From the NCBI GenBank assembly GCA_964606015.1, contig CAZSEZ010000007.1:1-37930 (forward strand): 37,930 bases of DNA, in the 5' to 3' direction. The notes under the pieces were generated by a model. It was not told the DNA's origin, ran no database searches, and saw only the letters and a list, made by a program, of their open reading frames with translations. Made by a program: the position numbers and the translations under genes. Source of the DNA: Hyella sp964606015. Lineage in GTDB: Bacteria > Cyanobacteriota > Cyanobacteriia > Cyanobacteriales > Xenococcaceae. The first letter of the stretch is position 1, and each line of letters opens with the position of its first letter. Positions 1 through 8,893 of the stretch are shown piece by piece.

Positions 1-231
1 CATGTATCAATCTACCTTTCTAATATTTTTATCAAAGATAGTCGCAATTCTATCATGAAACGTTTGCTCACAATCTATTAAGAGATTTTAAGCAAACCAC
101 TACTCTAAGGGTTTAGAGATTCCAAGTCCTGGCTCTGATTGATTACTGATCTTCCATCGATAATTAACCAGGCACTAGAGGTTTCAAGCCATGATTTTTG
201 AGCATAATATCTTACTAACTCTGTGCCCAAA

Positions 232-1065
232 CTAAGGTAGCCAAGGATATTGGGTAAAGTCTGGTTGTCGTTTATCCAAGAATGCTTGTTTACCCTCAGA
301 ACCTTCTTCAGTCATGTAATAAAGCAAAGTCGCATTACCAGCTAGTTCTTGTAAACCAGCCTGTCCATCACAGTCAGCGTTAAACGCAGATTTGAGACAG
401 CGAATTGCGATCGGACTTTTTTGCAAGACTTCTTGCGCCCACTTGATACCTTCTGCTTCAAGTTGTTCAACAGGAACCACACAGTTGACTAAGCCCATAT
501 CTAGAGCCTCTTGAGCATTGTACTGGCGACAGAGAAACCAAATTTCACGGGCTTTTTTCTGCCCTACTACGCGAGCGAGATAGCTAGCTCCAAAACCACC
601 ATCAAAACTACCAACTTTCGGGCCTGTCTGTCCGAAAATAGCGTTATCCGCGGCCAAAGAAAGATCACAAAGTAAGTGCAACACATGGCCGCCACCGATC
701 GCATAACCTGCAACTAAAGCAATTGTGACTTTAGGAATAGAACGAATCAAACGCTGCAAGTCTAAAACATTGAGTCTAGGAACTCCGCCATCATCTATAT
801 AACCAGCCTTACCACGAATACTTTGATCTCCACCGGAACAAAAAGCATATTTACCATCAGTATGAGGTCCAGCACCAGTTAGTAAAATAACGCCAATCTT
901 ACTGTCTTCTCTAGCATCACAAAAGGCATCGTACATTTCAAAAACAGTTTTGGGACGAAAAGCATTGCGCTTGTGGGGGCGATTAATGGTTACCTTGGCA
1001 ATCCCTTGCCACTTTTGATAAACAATGTCTTCGTATTCTTTTACTTGCTGCCACTGCACGTTCAT
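232..1065 (-). CDS. menB: 1,4-dihydroxy-2-naphthoyl-CoA synthase
   Basis: Crotonase-superfamily enzyme that closes the naphthoate ring of o-succinylbenzoyl-CoA. In cyanobacteria this is a step toward phylloquinone, the photosystem I cofactor. The 277-residue length is usual for MenB. The sequence shows the MenB-type N-terminus with KVTINRPHKRNAF, the oxyanion-hole region around CSGGDQSIRG, and the GYAIGGGHVLHLLCDLS segment that distinguishes MenB from generic enoyl-CoA hydratases. The C-terminus DKRQPDFTQYPWLP is also MenB-like. The ATG at 1065 agrees with the family start. No other men gene lies in this window, so it appears to be a stand-alone gene. The family call is secure. Confidence 0.95.
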   Translation of the reverse strand: MNVQWQQVKEYEDIVYQKWQGIAKVTINRPHKRNAFRPKTVFEMYDAFCDAREDSKIGVILLTGAGPHTDGKYAFCSGGDQSIRGKAGYIDDGGVPRLNVLDLQRLIRSIPKVTIALVAGYAIGGGHVLHLLCDLSLAADNAIFGQTGPKVGSFDGGFGASYLARVVGQKKAREIWFLCRQYNAQEALDMGLVNCVVPVEQLEAEGIKWAQEVLQKSPIAIRCLKSAFNADCDGQAGLQELAGNATLLYYMTEEGSEGKQAFLDKRQPDFTQYPWLP

Positions 1066-1561
1066 AAACTATATGTTCCAAAAATCACCAGCATTTATCG
1101 TACAGCTAAGACGATCTGTTGACATTGAATTGCGCCAAAACAATATAGGTTTAGGGATACAAGACAGAATTTTTGTATAAGTCTCAAATTTTAGCAACAG
1201 TAATCTCAGTGAATTTACTGACTAGATCAAGATAATTATTTTGCTATTAATCGCAAATCTATCTCCATACCAATAGAGGTTTTCTATCAGCAATCTTACT
1301 ATTAAGAAGTATGTAGATAAATATTAAGCGAACATAAATTTTGATCGAATATATCTAGGGATCAATAATAAAATGGTGAAGAAGCCAGTTATATCCTTTA
1401 AGATAAATATTAAGTCTCAGGAAAATTACAGTTAAAACTGGAGGCTTGTTAGATATATAAAATCCAAAAGATAACTTCAAATAAACTTTATATACTTGAA
1501 GCTCCTGTCTTTTTTAGTTCGAGGGTAGATAGCTTCTTTTAAAAAAAATAGGTGATAAAAA
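1066..1561. other. AT-rich divergent intergenic region
   Basis: About 500 bases between menB (minus) and the zinc-ribbon gene (plus). No open frame with coding character was seen. It should hold the promoters of both neighbours, but no confident -35/-10 pair is called. The only structure noted is the imperfect stem plus T-run at 1440-1515, listed separately. Confidence 0.6.
1440..1515 (+). promoter_or_regulatory. structured leader or terminator-like element
   Basis: An imperfect stem: GGAG(G)CTT at 1440-1447 pairs with AAGCTCC at 1499-1505, and TATATAAA at 1454-1461 pairs with TTTATATA at 1487-1494. It is followed by a six-T run at 1510-1515. It ends 46 bases before the zinc-ribbon ATG. It could be the end of a small RNA, a leader attenuator, or chance pairing in AT-rich DNA. 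Confidence 0.25.
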
Positions 1562-1792
1562 ATGACCAATCCTAAAACAGTCTCCCAAACAATCTATTGT
1601 CCTAACTGTGGCGATCGTGCTGAGAGGCATCATTCTTTAGAAAATGCAATCATACGGACGTCCTGTTACTACTGCGATTATCTTCTAGTCCAATGCAGCA
1701 AAACAGGTAAAGTTATTGAAGCCTATGCACCTGGAGTAGACTCGCTTATGACGCGGTGCGAGATGCCCTTAATTGCCCGCAGGCAGCATTAG
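1562..1792 (+). CDS. small zinc-ribbon protein, cyanobacterial hypothetical
   Basis: A 76-residue protein with two CxxC knuckles, C13-x2-C16 and C35-x2-C38, plus a further Cys45, as expected for a single zinc ribbon. No known enzyme domain is visible and I cannot name a function; a nucleic-acid or protein-binding role is only a guess. The ATG is preceded by AGGTGAT seven to eight bases upstream, a good ribosome-binding site. Its last 15 codons run opposite to the end of rlmN, so the two convergent genes overlap by 47 bases. The Cys pattern and ribosome-binding site make it likely real despite its size. Confidence 0.7.
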   Translation: MTNPKTVSQTIYCPNCGDRAERHHSLENAIIRTSCYYCDYLLVQCSKTGKVIEAYAPGVDSLMTRCEMPLIARRQH

Positions 1793-2765
1793 CCTCCAAA
1801 CCACGAGAATATCGCACACTAACGGCAATATTTGCCTCTTCTAATACTTGAGTAAACTGCTCGATTCTCTGCTTACTAGGACGTTGATAGTCTGCCTCAG
1901 AAATTGGATTATAAGGAATCAAATTAACATGAGTTTGAAAACCTTTAAGATGCTTGGCTAGTTCTCTTGCTTGTTGAGGCGCATCATTAACTCCAGCCAG
2001 TAAAATATATTCGAATGTAACTCTTCTCCCAGTAATCTCCACATATTCACGGCATTCAGCCAAAAGTGCTGATAAAGGGTAATTTCCCGCACTGGGAATT
2101 AGTTGTTCTCTTAATAATTGATTAGAACCATGTAAACTAACAGCAAAGGTAATTTGTAGCTTGTGCTGAGCTAGTTCTCGAATGCGTTTGGGAATCCCAA
2201 CAGTGGAAACAGTAAGCGAGCGTTGACCAATGCCTACATCCTGATTGAGAATCTGGAGCGACTTCACTACAGAATCAAGATTAGCTAGAGGCTCACCCAT
2301 ACCCATAAAGACAACATTACTAACCCGTTCGCCAAAGTCTTCTTGCACAGTCAAGACTTGGTCTACTATTTCATGAGCTTTAAGATTACGAGAAAATCCC
2401 CCTTTACCAGTTGCACAAAAATCACAAGCCATAGCACAACCAACCTGAGAAGATACACAAACAGTTAGTCTTTTGGCGGTTGGAATACCAACAGCTTCAA
2501 TAATATAGTCATCAGCAAGACGCAACAGATATTTACGTGTCCGATCTGGAGCAACACTCTTAAAATGAATTTGCGATCGCCCTACAGGATAGTCTGCTAG
2601 TTCAGCACGAAACTGTTTGGGAAACACAGTAATGTCTTCTAAGGATCTAGCCCCTTTCTGATAAAGCCATTGATACAACTGCTTACCTCGATAGGCTGGT
2701 TGGCCTTGCTCTTGAATCCATTGGGTTAGCTGTGTTGCTGATTTTCCGAGTAGAACTTGTTTCAT
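1746..2765 (-). CDS. rlmN: dual-specificity 23S rRNA/tRNA adenine-C2 methyltransferase
   Basis: Radical SAM enzyme that methylates C2 of A2503 in 23S rRNA and A37 in some tRNAs. The cluster-binding motif C-A-M-A-C-D-F-C is at about residues 110-117, preceded by SSQVG. The GMGEPL motif and the late catalytic cysteine in AACGQLR are also present. The frame stays open upstream to an ATG at 2858, giving 370 residues. The extra 31 residues are rich in Asn and Lys and unlike RlmN, so I place the start at the ATG at 2765 (MKQVLLGKS), giving 339 residues. The 3' end overlaps the convergent zinc-ribbon gene. The family call is secure; the start is likely. Confidence 0.93.
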   Translation of the reverse strand: MKQVLLGKSATQLTQWIQEQGQPAYRGKQLYQWLYQKGARSLEDITVFPKQFRAELADYPVGRSQIHFKSVAPDRTRKYLLRLADDYIIEAVGIPTAKRLTVCVSSQVGCAMACDFCATGKGGFSRNLKAHEIVDQVLTVQEDFGERVSNVVFMGMGEPLANLDSVVKSLQILNQDVGIGQRSLTVSTVGIPKRIRELAQHKLQITFAVSLHGSNQLLREQLIPSAGNYPLSALLAECREYVEITGRRVTFEYILLAGVNDAPQQARELAKHLKGFQTHVNLIPYNPISEADYQRPSKQRIEQFTQVLEEANIAVSVRYSRGLEANAACGQLRASRTAS

Positions 2766-3058
2766 TTGCTTGATATTGAGTTGGTACTTTTCAGAATTAA
2801 GCTTGTTATTAGTTATTGGCTTATTTAAATACCTTTTTGCGTATACAGAATTCCTCATCTATCAGATAAACTTATCTCTAATCAATACTGACAGGTGCAT
2901 TCTGCATTTTCTACAAGTATTTCCAAGAATAGAATTTATAGGTTCAGGTATACTTTTGAATTTCAAAATGACGAAAATCTTATCCAGTAAATAACTTACC
3001 AGTCAATAACCGATTAAGTATCCCACCTTATTACCCAGTCACAAAATCACCCAGTCAA

Positions 3059-5230
3059 CTAACCAAATCCCGCAGCAATTTGAATCACTTGAGTCAATTT
3101 CTCGATACTTCTTTCATTGGCTGGCAGTAGGCAGGGAAAAACCGTTAGCTTGGCTACTTTATTAGCGATCGCAGTAGTTTTTTGATCAAGAGTAATCAAG
3201 GGAATCCTGGCAACTGTACTCAGCTTAGATAGAGATCTGAGATAAGGTGTGGGATCTACTAAAGTAGCACCATCCCAAATCGCGACATCGATGTTCCAAA
3301 TCCGCGCCAATAACTCAGCTTGTTCAAGGCTATCTGCCTGAATAATATGGTGAGACATACTAGAAGACAGATTAGCAAACACGAAATCGAATGCTAGATG
3401 GCGATCTCGGCTATTACTGATTCCTCCTAAAGACAGACGTAGCACAGTGAGACTAGGAGAGAGATAGGATTTGTGAGGCGCGACTAGGGGGAATGACTGC
3501 GCCAATGCAGCACGATTAATGGGATGCAATAAAGTCGGGATTTTCCCTTGATTACCATCTACCACCATCTGACCTTGGGATTTACTATCTGTAGTTAGTA
3601 CAATGGGGATTGTTTGGGTCTTGGGATCTTGCTTAAGTTGCTCTAGCAGCTTTGCCGAATCAGACTGGGTTAAAGCTAAACTAAGAACGATCTTTTTCGG
3701 CTGTAAACATTTTGCTTTATACAAAACCTCAGTGCTGTTTCTCGCGATCACAGTTTGGTAGCCCAAGCTCCTCAGCTTTTCGCTGAGGTCGATAATTCTC
3801 TTTGTATTATTCTCTCCAATCACAACTAAAGTATTAGCATTTGTCGTTAATGAAGTATCAGGTAACGTATTTGCCAAAGAATCTTCCAACGATATAAAAG
3901 GTTCTCTAGGCAAAAGTAAAGTAAATTCACTGCCATAGTTATTTTGGGAAATAAAGGAAATATCTCCACCATGAATTTGTGCAAGCTGCTGCGCCAAGAT
4001 CAGGCCAATTGTTTGGTTTTTGGCTTTAAGTTCGAGAAGGTTATTTTCCGAAATTAGTCGTTGAGCGATAAATTCTTGTTGGATTTGGCTGAGACCGCCC
4101 CCTTCATTCCAGACGGTAATTGCTAGCCAATGTGACCAGTATTCAATGCTTATTCCTAATAATTCTTGAGGAGATGTTAGTTGTAAACAAATTTCAAGGG
4201 GACGAGACAATATGCGATCAAGGTAAACAGGATCAACAACTGCTTGTTCAATGCCAGGAGCAATATCTATCTGTAACTCGGGAAAGCTCAACTCATCTTG
4301 CTGCTTCAAAGCCGCAATAGTTGTGAGTTTTTGACTAATCTGGCGATAAATTTGCTCGCAAATTGGCTTGATAAATACTTTTTCTGGTTTAAGTTGCAGT
4401 TTCCCACTGGAAAGACGGATTACATCAATAAAATCATCTAGGGAATTAACTAGTTTTTTTCCACTGTGATAAATAGTTTGGCTATAGTGCAACTGTTTAT
4501 CGTTAAGATCACCGATTTTTTGTTCTTTAAGTAGTGAAGCCAAACCAATAATTGAGGTAAGAGGCGACTTGAGGTCGTGACCAATGGTCAATATCAACTC
4601 TTCTTGTAGCTGTTGACGTTTTTCTTCTAGGGATAAAGCTGTCACACTACCCTGCCAGAGATTTGTACTAGGTTGGTTAATCGTACGTCCTAATTCTCGA
4701 TTGGAAGACTCAAGACTCTCCTGCGGTTGACTAGTAGCCACATATTGAGTTGATTGCGGATTTAGCCCAACTTGATTGGACCAGGGACAAGAGTTCAGCC
4801 AAGATCTTCCGGCTTGCTCACGCCAAACTTCTTGTAACAAGTGCTTCAAATCTAAAAGACCCAAGAGCCTTCCTTCCGTATCAACTATCAGATAATTAGA
4901 AGCGCCCAGGCAAGCATGAGTATTCAAGAAGTCCCCAATGGCCATTGTTTGAGAGAGGCAGGGAAGTTGACTGACAAGCTTTGCTCGATTGCTGTTACCA
5001 TCAGAGCTACGAACTTCATTGATCGAGGAAAAAGACCCAGACTTTCCTGCAAGCACTAAAAGATCCGAAACAGCAACCACTCCCTGAGGACGCTCTGAAC
5101 TGTCCACTAAAGCTAAGAAACTTTGTGATTCTGGGATCAATGTGGCAATCCAAGTCTCCCAAGAAGCTTGGAAGTGACAACGAGGGATGGACAGCACAAA
5201 CTGTTTGAGAGTAGTTGTTAAATGAATCAT
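3059..5230 (-). CDS. CBS-domain hybrid histidine kinase with two receiver-like domains, beside kaiA
   Basis: A 723-residue predicted cytosolic sensor kinase. Residues 20-140 resemble a CBS pair (VDSSERPQGVVAVSDLL and VDTEGRLLGLLDLKHLL), a fold that often senses adenylates. A HisKA box follows with H218 in TIGHDLKSPLTS, then an ATPase domain at about 330-440. The ATPase N-box lacks the usual Asn (DRILSRPLEICLQ), but the G-boxes (NEGGGLS, NQTIGLILAQ) are recognisable. Residues 466-580 resemble a receiver in which Ser517 sits where the phospho-acceptor Asp is expected. Residues 595-720 form a second receiver-like domain that keeps an Asp at that place (D653) but lacks the first acidic pair. The gene is divergent from kaiA. 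A CikA-like clock input role is inference only. Confidence 0.8.
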   Translation of the reverse strand: MIHLTTTLKQFVLSIPRCHFQASWETWIATLIPESQSFLALVDSSERPQGVVAVSDLLVLAGKSGSFSSINEVRSSDGNSNRAKLVSQLPCLSQTMAIGDFLNTHACLGASNYLIVDTEGRLLGLLDLKHLLQEVWREQAGRSWLNSCPWSNQVGLNPQSTQYVATSQPQESLESSNRELGRTINQPSTNLWQGSVTALSLEEKRQQLQEELILTIGHDLKSPLTSIIGLASLLKEQKIGDLNDKQLHYSQTIYHSGKKLVNSLDDFIDVIRLSSGKLQLKPEKVFIKPICEQIYRQISQKLTTIAALKQQDELSFPELQIDIAPGIEQAVVDPVYLDRILSRPLEICLQLTSPQELLGISIEYWSHWLAITVWNEGGGLSQIQQEFIAQRLISENNLLELKAKNQTIGLILAQQLAQIHGGDISFISQNNYGSEFTLLLPREPFISLEDSLANTLPDTSLTTNANTLVVIGENNTKRIIDLSEKLRSLGYQTVIARNSTEVLYKAKCLQPKKIVLSLALTQSDSAKLLEQLKQDPKTQTIPIVLTTDSKSQGQMVVDGNQGKIPTLLHPINRAALAQSFPLVAPHKSYLSPSLTVLRLSLGGISNSRDRHLAFDFVFANLSSSMSHHIIQADSLEQAELLARIWNIDVAIWDGATLVDPTPYLRSLSKLSTVARIPLITLDQKTTAIANKVAKLTVFPCLLPANERSIEKLTQVIQIAAGFG

Positions 5231-5288
5231 GTATTTCTGACAGCCTGCCTCTCCAAGCTGATAAGACTATAGCTAGGGGAATGCTGTG

Positions 5289-5326
5289 GCGAGCAAGACA
5301 TTCGTTCCAGTGAATGTCTTGCTCGC
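5289..5326. repeat. perfect 15-bp inverted repeat between the histidine kinase and kaiA
   Basis: GCGAGCAAGACATTC at 5289-5303 and its exact reverse complement at 5312-5326 flank an 8-base spacer. Short outer matches (AGCT and GGG/CCC) extend the symmetry imperfectly to about 5272-5339. It lies 58 bases upstream of the kinase start and 190 bases upstream of kaiA. It could be an operator, an RNA hairpin in the kinase leader, or a relic of a small mobile repeat. There is no T-run on either side, so it is not a classical terminator. Confidence 0.85.
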
Positions 5327-5516
5327 GCTCCCAGAAGCTAAAGGTTCTACCATTATGGAGTTTTGTAGCTGATTTAGGGGTTCGAGTGTCAAAAATGCTA
5401 TTGATTACTTACAAACAATCACAAATCTCTACATTGAGACAAGCAATATAAAACTAGTATGTCCATAGGTTAAGATATGTAACAGCAGTCGTCTAAAGAA
5501 CTCCCTGTATCTTTGA

Positions 5517-6467
5517 ATGTCGAATCCCAAAGAGCCATCCAGCGATCGCACTACAGTTTCTCGTCAAGAGCGCGATCTTCCTAAAAAACTCAAATTACGC
5601 ATTTGTCTGTTTGCTGAAGACAAGCAGTTGGTTGAGGCTGTATCTGATTCTTTAGACAAGGAAACCTACAGTATTATTCAAATTGAAAAACGAGAAGAGT
5701 TACTATCTCTGATAGAAGATAGTGAAGAGAAAGTTGATTGTTTGTTGCTGACTGACAAACCAGAAAGTCGCAGTTTACTCCTAGATTTGCAGAAAACAGG
5801 AATTTTACTCCCAATTGCGATCGCCTCTTGGGATCAGGAATTTACTTGGGAAAAAACTACTCTCTATCATCCAGCTGAAGTCAAGTTTGAATTGAACAAG
5901 CCAGAGCAAATTACCAACAAGATCAATTTAGCTTTAACTCAGTTCCTTAACTTAACCCCTCACGCTAAGGACGAAAAAGCAATTGTCCAACAAAGTAGTT
6001 TAGGAGTCCAAGAAGCATCTCATCTACTGACTTTGCAACAGCGACGCCTAACCGAAAAGCTTAAGGAAAGATTAGGCTACTTGGGAGTTTATTACAAACG
6101 CAATTCACAACATTTCTATCGTAATTTAACCACTGCAGAAAGGGAGAAACTTCTCAAGCAACTGGCCTTGGATTATCGAGAGATTGTTCTGAATTACTTT
6201 GAAGAAGAAGTCAATTTAAATCAAGTTATCGATAATTTTGTTCATTCAGCTTTTTTCGCAGATATTTCGGTATCTCACATTTTAGAGATCCATATGACGT
6301 TAATGGACGAATTTGCCCAACAACTAAAGCTCGAGGGAAGAAGCGAAAATATTCTTTTAGATTACCGCCTGGCACTGATTGATATAGTGGCGCACCTATG
6401 TGAAATGTATCGTCGTTGCATCCCTAGGGAGGATGTTTCAGTCGATGTTTTATTCAAATTAGATTAA
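5517..6467 (+). CDS. kaiA: circadian clock protein KaiA
   Basis: KaiA stimulates KaiC autophosphorylation by binding the KaiC C-terminal tail. The 316-residue protein has an N-terminal pseudo-receiver at about residues 27-145 and the helical KaiA C-terminal domain at about 165-305. The latter is recognisable from RLGYLGVYYKRN, DNFVHSAFFADISVSHILEIHM and LLDYRLALIDIVAHLCEMYRR. It exceeds the Synechococcus elongatus protein (284 residues) by an unusual charged N-terminal extension of about 25 residues and about 10 extra residues at the C-terminus. The ATG at 5517 is the only ATG before the conserved region. No clear Shine-Dalgarno sequence precedes it. It leads the kaiA-kaiB-kaiC cluster. Confidence 0.97.
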   Translation: MSNPKEPSSDRTTVSRQERDLPKKLKLRICLFAEDKQLVEAVSDSLDKETYSIIQIEKREELLSLIEDSEEKVDCLLLTDKPESRSLLLDLQKTGILLPIAIASWDQEFTWEKTTLYHPAEVKFELNKPEQITNKINLALTQFLNLTPHAKDEKAIVQQSSLGVQEASHLLTLQQRRLTEKLKERLGYLGVYYKRNSQHFYRNLTTAEREKLLKQLALDYREIVLNYFEEEVNLNQVIDNFVHSAFFADISVSHILEIHMTLMDEFAQQLKLEGRSENILLDYRLALIDIVAHLCEMYRRCIPREDVSVDVLFKLD

Positions 6468-6713
6468 TTAGGAGTACAAAAGTTTTTGTCACCACTACTT
6501 AATTCAGCTTATTTAATTATTAAGTATTCCCCCCTAGCGTTGCCTTCTTCGCTATCATGTGCAACTGACATTAGATGTTGATGTTAATTTTTAGAAAAAA
6601 CTAGTCATACTGGTCGACTTTAGCTTTTTTGAGTTCAGTTTAGGCCAAAAACAGTTTTACACAACAGTTTAATAAATCTCAATTGCTAGTCAATTAAATC
6701 ACAATCAAAAGTT

Positions 6714-7019
6714 ATGAATCAGTTCAGAAAAACTTATGTTCTAAAATTGTATGTAGCTGGCAATACTCCAAACTCAGTCATTGCTTTGAGAACACTCAAA
6801 AATATCCTCGAAAAAGACTTCAAAGGAGTGTATGCTCTAAAGGTAATTGATGTTTTAAAAAATCCCCAGTTAGCAGAAGAAGATAAAATTCTAGCTACCC
6901 CTACACTCTCCAAAGTTTTACCTCCTCCCGTGCGCAAAATCATCGGCGATCTCTCAGATCGAGAGAAGGTTTTGATTGGCCTGGATCTACTTTATGAAGA
7001 GATTCGTGATCGCGAGTAG
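6714..7019 (+). CDS. kaiB: circadian clock protein KaiB
   Basis: KaiB, 101 residues, is a fold-switching thioredoxin-like protein that binds the KaiC CI ring and sequesters KaiA. The sequence is nearly identical in the core to known KaiB: YVLKLYVAGNTPNS, ALKVIDVLKNPQLAEEDKI, LATPTLSKVLPPPVR and IGDLSDREKVLIGLDLL. The gap from kaiA is 246 bases, large enough for a separate kaiBC promoter as in other cyanobacteria. Within that gap an AT-rich 8-bp stem, TACTTAAT at 6496-6503 with ATTAAGTA at 6519-6526, could be a weak kaiA terminator. Confidence 0.97.
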   Translation: MNQFRKTYVLKLYVAGNTPNSVIALRTLKNILEKDFKGVYALKVIDVLKNPQLAEEDKILATPTLSKVLPPPVRKIIGDLSDREKVLIGLDLLYEEIRDRE

Positions 7020-7183
7020 TAAGTAACTTAGGAGTAAAATTAGCAACTTTATGTGGGTAAGTTTAGTAGCGTTTGGCAAAAGATAGTAAACTTCCTTGCT
7101 TTATCTGTTATTGTTGGCTTAAAGAAATCAAATATTAAGTAATAACCCGTTATAAGTTCAGAATAATAAGCAATTTTATTTGA

Positions 7184-8737
7184 GTGGAGATGAGTCAGCA
7201 AAGTCAAGACAGCAACCTATCGATCAGAGGGGTGCAAAAAATTAGAACCGCAATTGAGGGGCTAGATGAGATTAGTCATGGCGGTTTACCCATTGGTAGA
7301 ACCACTCTAGTTAGCGGTACATCTGGTACAGGAAAGACTCTGTTGGCAGTTCAGTTTCTGTACCATGGCATTAAGTATTTTGATTACCCTGGTATTTTCG
7401 TTACATTTGAAGAATCTCCCAAAGACATTATCAAAAATGCTTGTAGCTTTGGCTGGGATTTACAGAGTTTGGTAGATCAGGGTAAGCTATTCATTTTAGA
7501 TGCTTCTCCAGATCCAGAGGGTCAGGAAGTTGTTGGTAATTTTGACTTTTCTGCTTTAATTGAACGGATTCAGTACGCGATAGGTAAGTACAAGGCGAAG
7601 CTAGTTTCTATTGACTCAGTAACCGCAATTTTCCAGCAGTATGATGCGGCATCTGTGGTCAGACGAGAGATTTTTCGTTTGGTAGCTCGACTCAAACTGT
7701 TAGATGTTACTTCGATTATGACAACTGAGCGAGTTGATGAGTATGGACCGATCGCTCGTTTTGGAGTCGAGGAATTTGTCTCAGATAACGTAATTATCAT
7801 TCGTAACGTCTTAGAAGGGGAGCGCAGAAGACGAACTATTGAGATCTTGAAGCTTCGTGGTACCACTCATATGAAAGGGGAATATCCCTTTACAATCACA
7901 GGTGATGGCATCAATATCTTTCCACTGGGAGCGATGCGCCTTACCCAGCGATCCTCTAACGTTCGGGTTTCTTCTGGGGTCGAGACTCTTGATGAGCTAT
8001 GTGGAGGTGGTTTCTTTAAAGATTCGATTATTTTGGCAACTGGAGCAACGGGTACTGGCAAAACTCTCCTGGTAAGTAAGTTTCTTGAAGAAGGCTGCCG
8101 TAAGGGAGAACGAGCAATTTTATTTGCTTATGAAGAATCTAGGGCACAGCTATCGCGTAATGCTTCCTCTTGGGGAATTAACTTTGAGGAGATGGAACAA
8201 AAAGGCTTACTTAAGCTTCTTTGTTGCTACCCTGAGTCTGCTGGCCTAGAAGATCATTTGCAAACCATTAAATCGGAAATTGCCAAATTCAAGCCTTCTC
8301 GAATTGCGATCGACTCACTTTCGGCTCTAGCTCGTGGGGTGACGAATAATGCTTTTCGTCAATTCGTAATTGGTGTAACGGGCTACGCCAAGCAAGAAGA
8401 GATTACTGGCTTCTTTACCAACACCACAGATCAGTTTATGGGTTCCAACTCCATCACTGAATCCCACATCTCTACCATCACCGACACAATCATCCTTTTA
8501 CAGTACGTGGAAATCCGCGGGGAAATGTCACGAGCAATCAACGTCTTTAAAATGCGTGGTTCTTGGCACGATAAGGGTATTCGAGAGTACAGCATCAACT
8601 CCGATGGACCGAATATTCGTAATTCTTTCCGTAACTACGAAGGCATTATTAGTGGTTCACCAACTAGAACAATTGTTGATGAGAAGAGTGAACTATCAAG
8701 AATTGTACGTGGTATGAAAGATAAGGAAGAAGATTAA
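7184..8737 (+). CDS. kaiC: circadian clock ATPase/autokinase KaiC
   Basis: KaiC is the hexameric double-domain ATPase at the heart of the clock. CI has Walker A GTSGTGKT near residue 50 and CII has GATGTGKT near 290. The phosphorylation pair corresponding to S431/T432 of S. elongatus is present in HISTITDTI (S430/T431 when counted from the GTG at 7184). The C-terminal A-loop and tail that bind KaiA are intact (SELSRIVRG). An in-frame ATG two codons downstream, at 7190, is an equally possible start. All hallmarks of a working KaiC are present. The gene follows kaiB after 164 bases and precedes dnaA. Confidence 0.97.
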   Translation: MEMSQQSQDSNLSIRGVQKIRTAIEGLDEISHGGLPIGRTTLVSGTSGTGKTLLAVQFLYHGIKYFDYPGIFVTFEESPKDIIKNACSFGWDLQSLVDQGKLFILDASPDPEGQEVVGNFDFSALIERIQYAIGKYKAKLVSIDSVTAIFQQYDAASVVRREIFRLVARLKLLDVTSIMTTERVDEYGPIARFGVEEFVSDNVIIIRNVLEGERRRRTIEILKLRGTTHMKGEYPFTITGDGINIFPLGAMRLTQRSSNVRVSSGVETLDELCGGGFFKDSIILATGATGTGKTLLVSKFLEEGCRKGERAILFAYEESRAQLSRNASSWGINFEEMEQKGLLKLLCCYPESAGLEDHLQTIKSEIAKFKPSRIAIDSLSALARGVTNNAFRQFVIGVTGYAKQEEITGFFTNTTDQFMGSNSITESHISTITDTIILLQYVEIRGEMSRAINVFKMRGSWHDKGIREYSINSDGPNIRNSFRNYEGIISGSPTRTIVDEKSELSRIVRGMKDKEED

Positions 8738-8752
8738 GCCTCCCTCTCAACT

Positions 8753-8787
8753 TTGCCAAAAAAATTAATATAGCGCTTACTTGGCAA
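8753..8787. repeat. inverted repeat between kaiC and dnaA
   Basis: TTGCCAA at 8753-8759 is matched exactly by TTGGCAA at 8781-8787, with a 21-base spacer. There is no T-run after it, so a terminator is doubtful; an operator for dnaA is another possibility. Confidence 0.35.
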
Positions 8788-8893
8788 TGAGCTTTCCTAT
8801 AATCAGAAGTGATCGACTATTGAGCACTAACTAGAGAAAACAGTAAGGTGCTTGCTCCTCGATCATTGCTCTTTACTAAAAGTAGAGTTACCT

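Noticed and set aside
1..231. Gene at the left edge
   Set aside because: Only very short frames are present; a weak stem near 170-235 after menB is too long-looped to call a terminator.
1515..1530. tRNA-like GTTCGAG sequence
   Set aside because: No matching acceptor, D or anticodon arms around it; the same holds for the GGGGTTCGAGTGTC near 5378.
2770..2994. 74-codon plus-strand frame opposite and beyond the rlmN start
   Set aside because: Its composition reflects AT-rich intergenic DNA; no protein-like pattern or ribosome-binding site was seen.
4120..4320. Plus-strand frame inside the histidine kinase gene
   Set aside because: A shadow of a well-supported minus-strand gene with recognisable domains.
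8852..8893. Longer dnaA start at TTG 8852
   Set aside because: The extra 14 residues have no counterpart in other DnaA proteins, while the GTG at 8894 aligns with the usual start; still possible.
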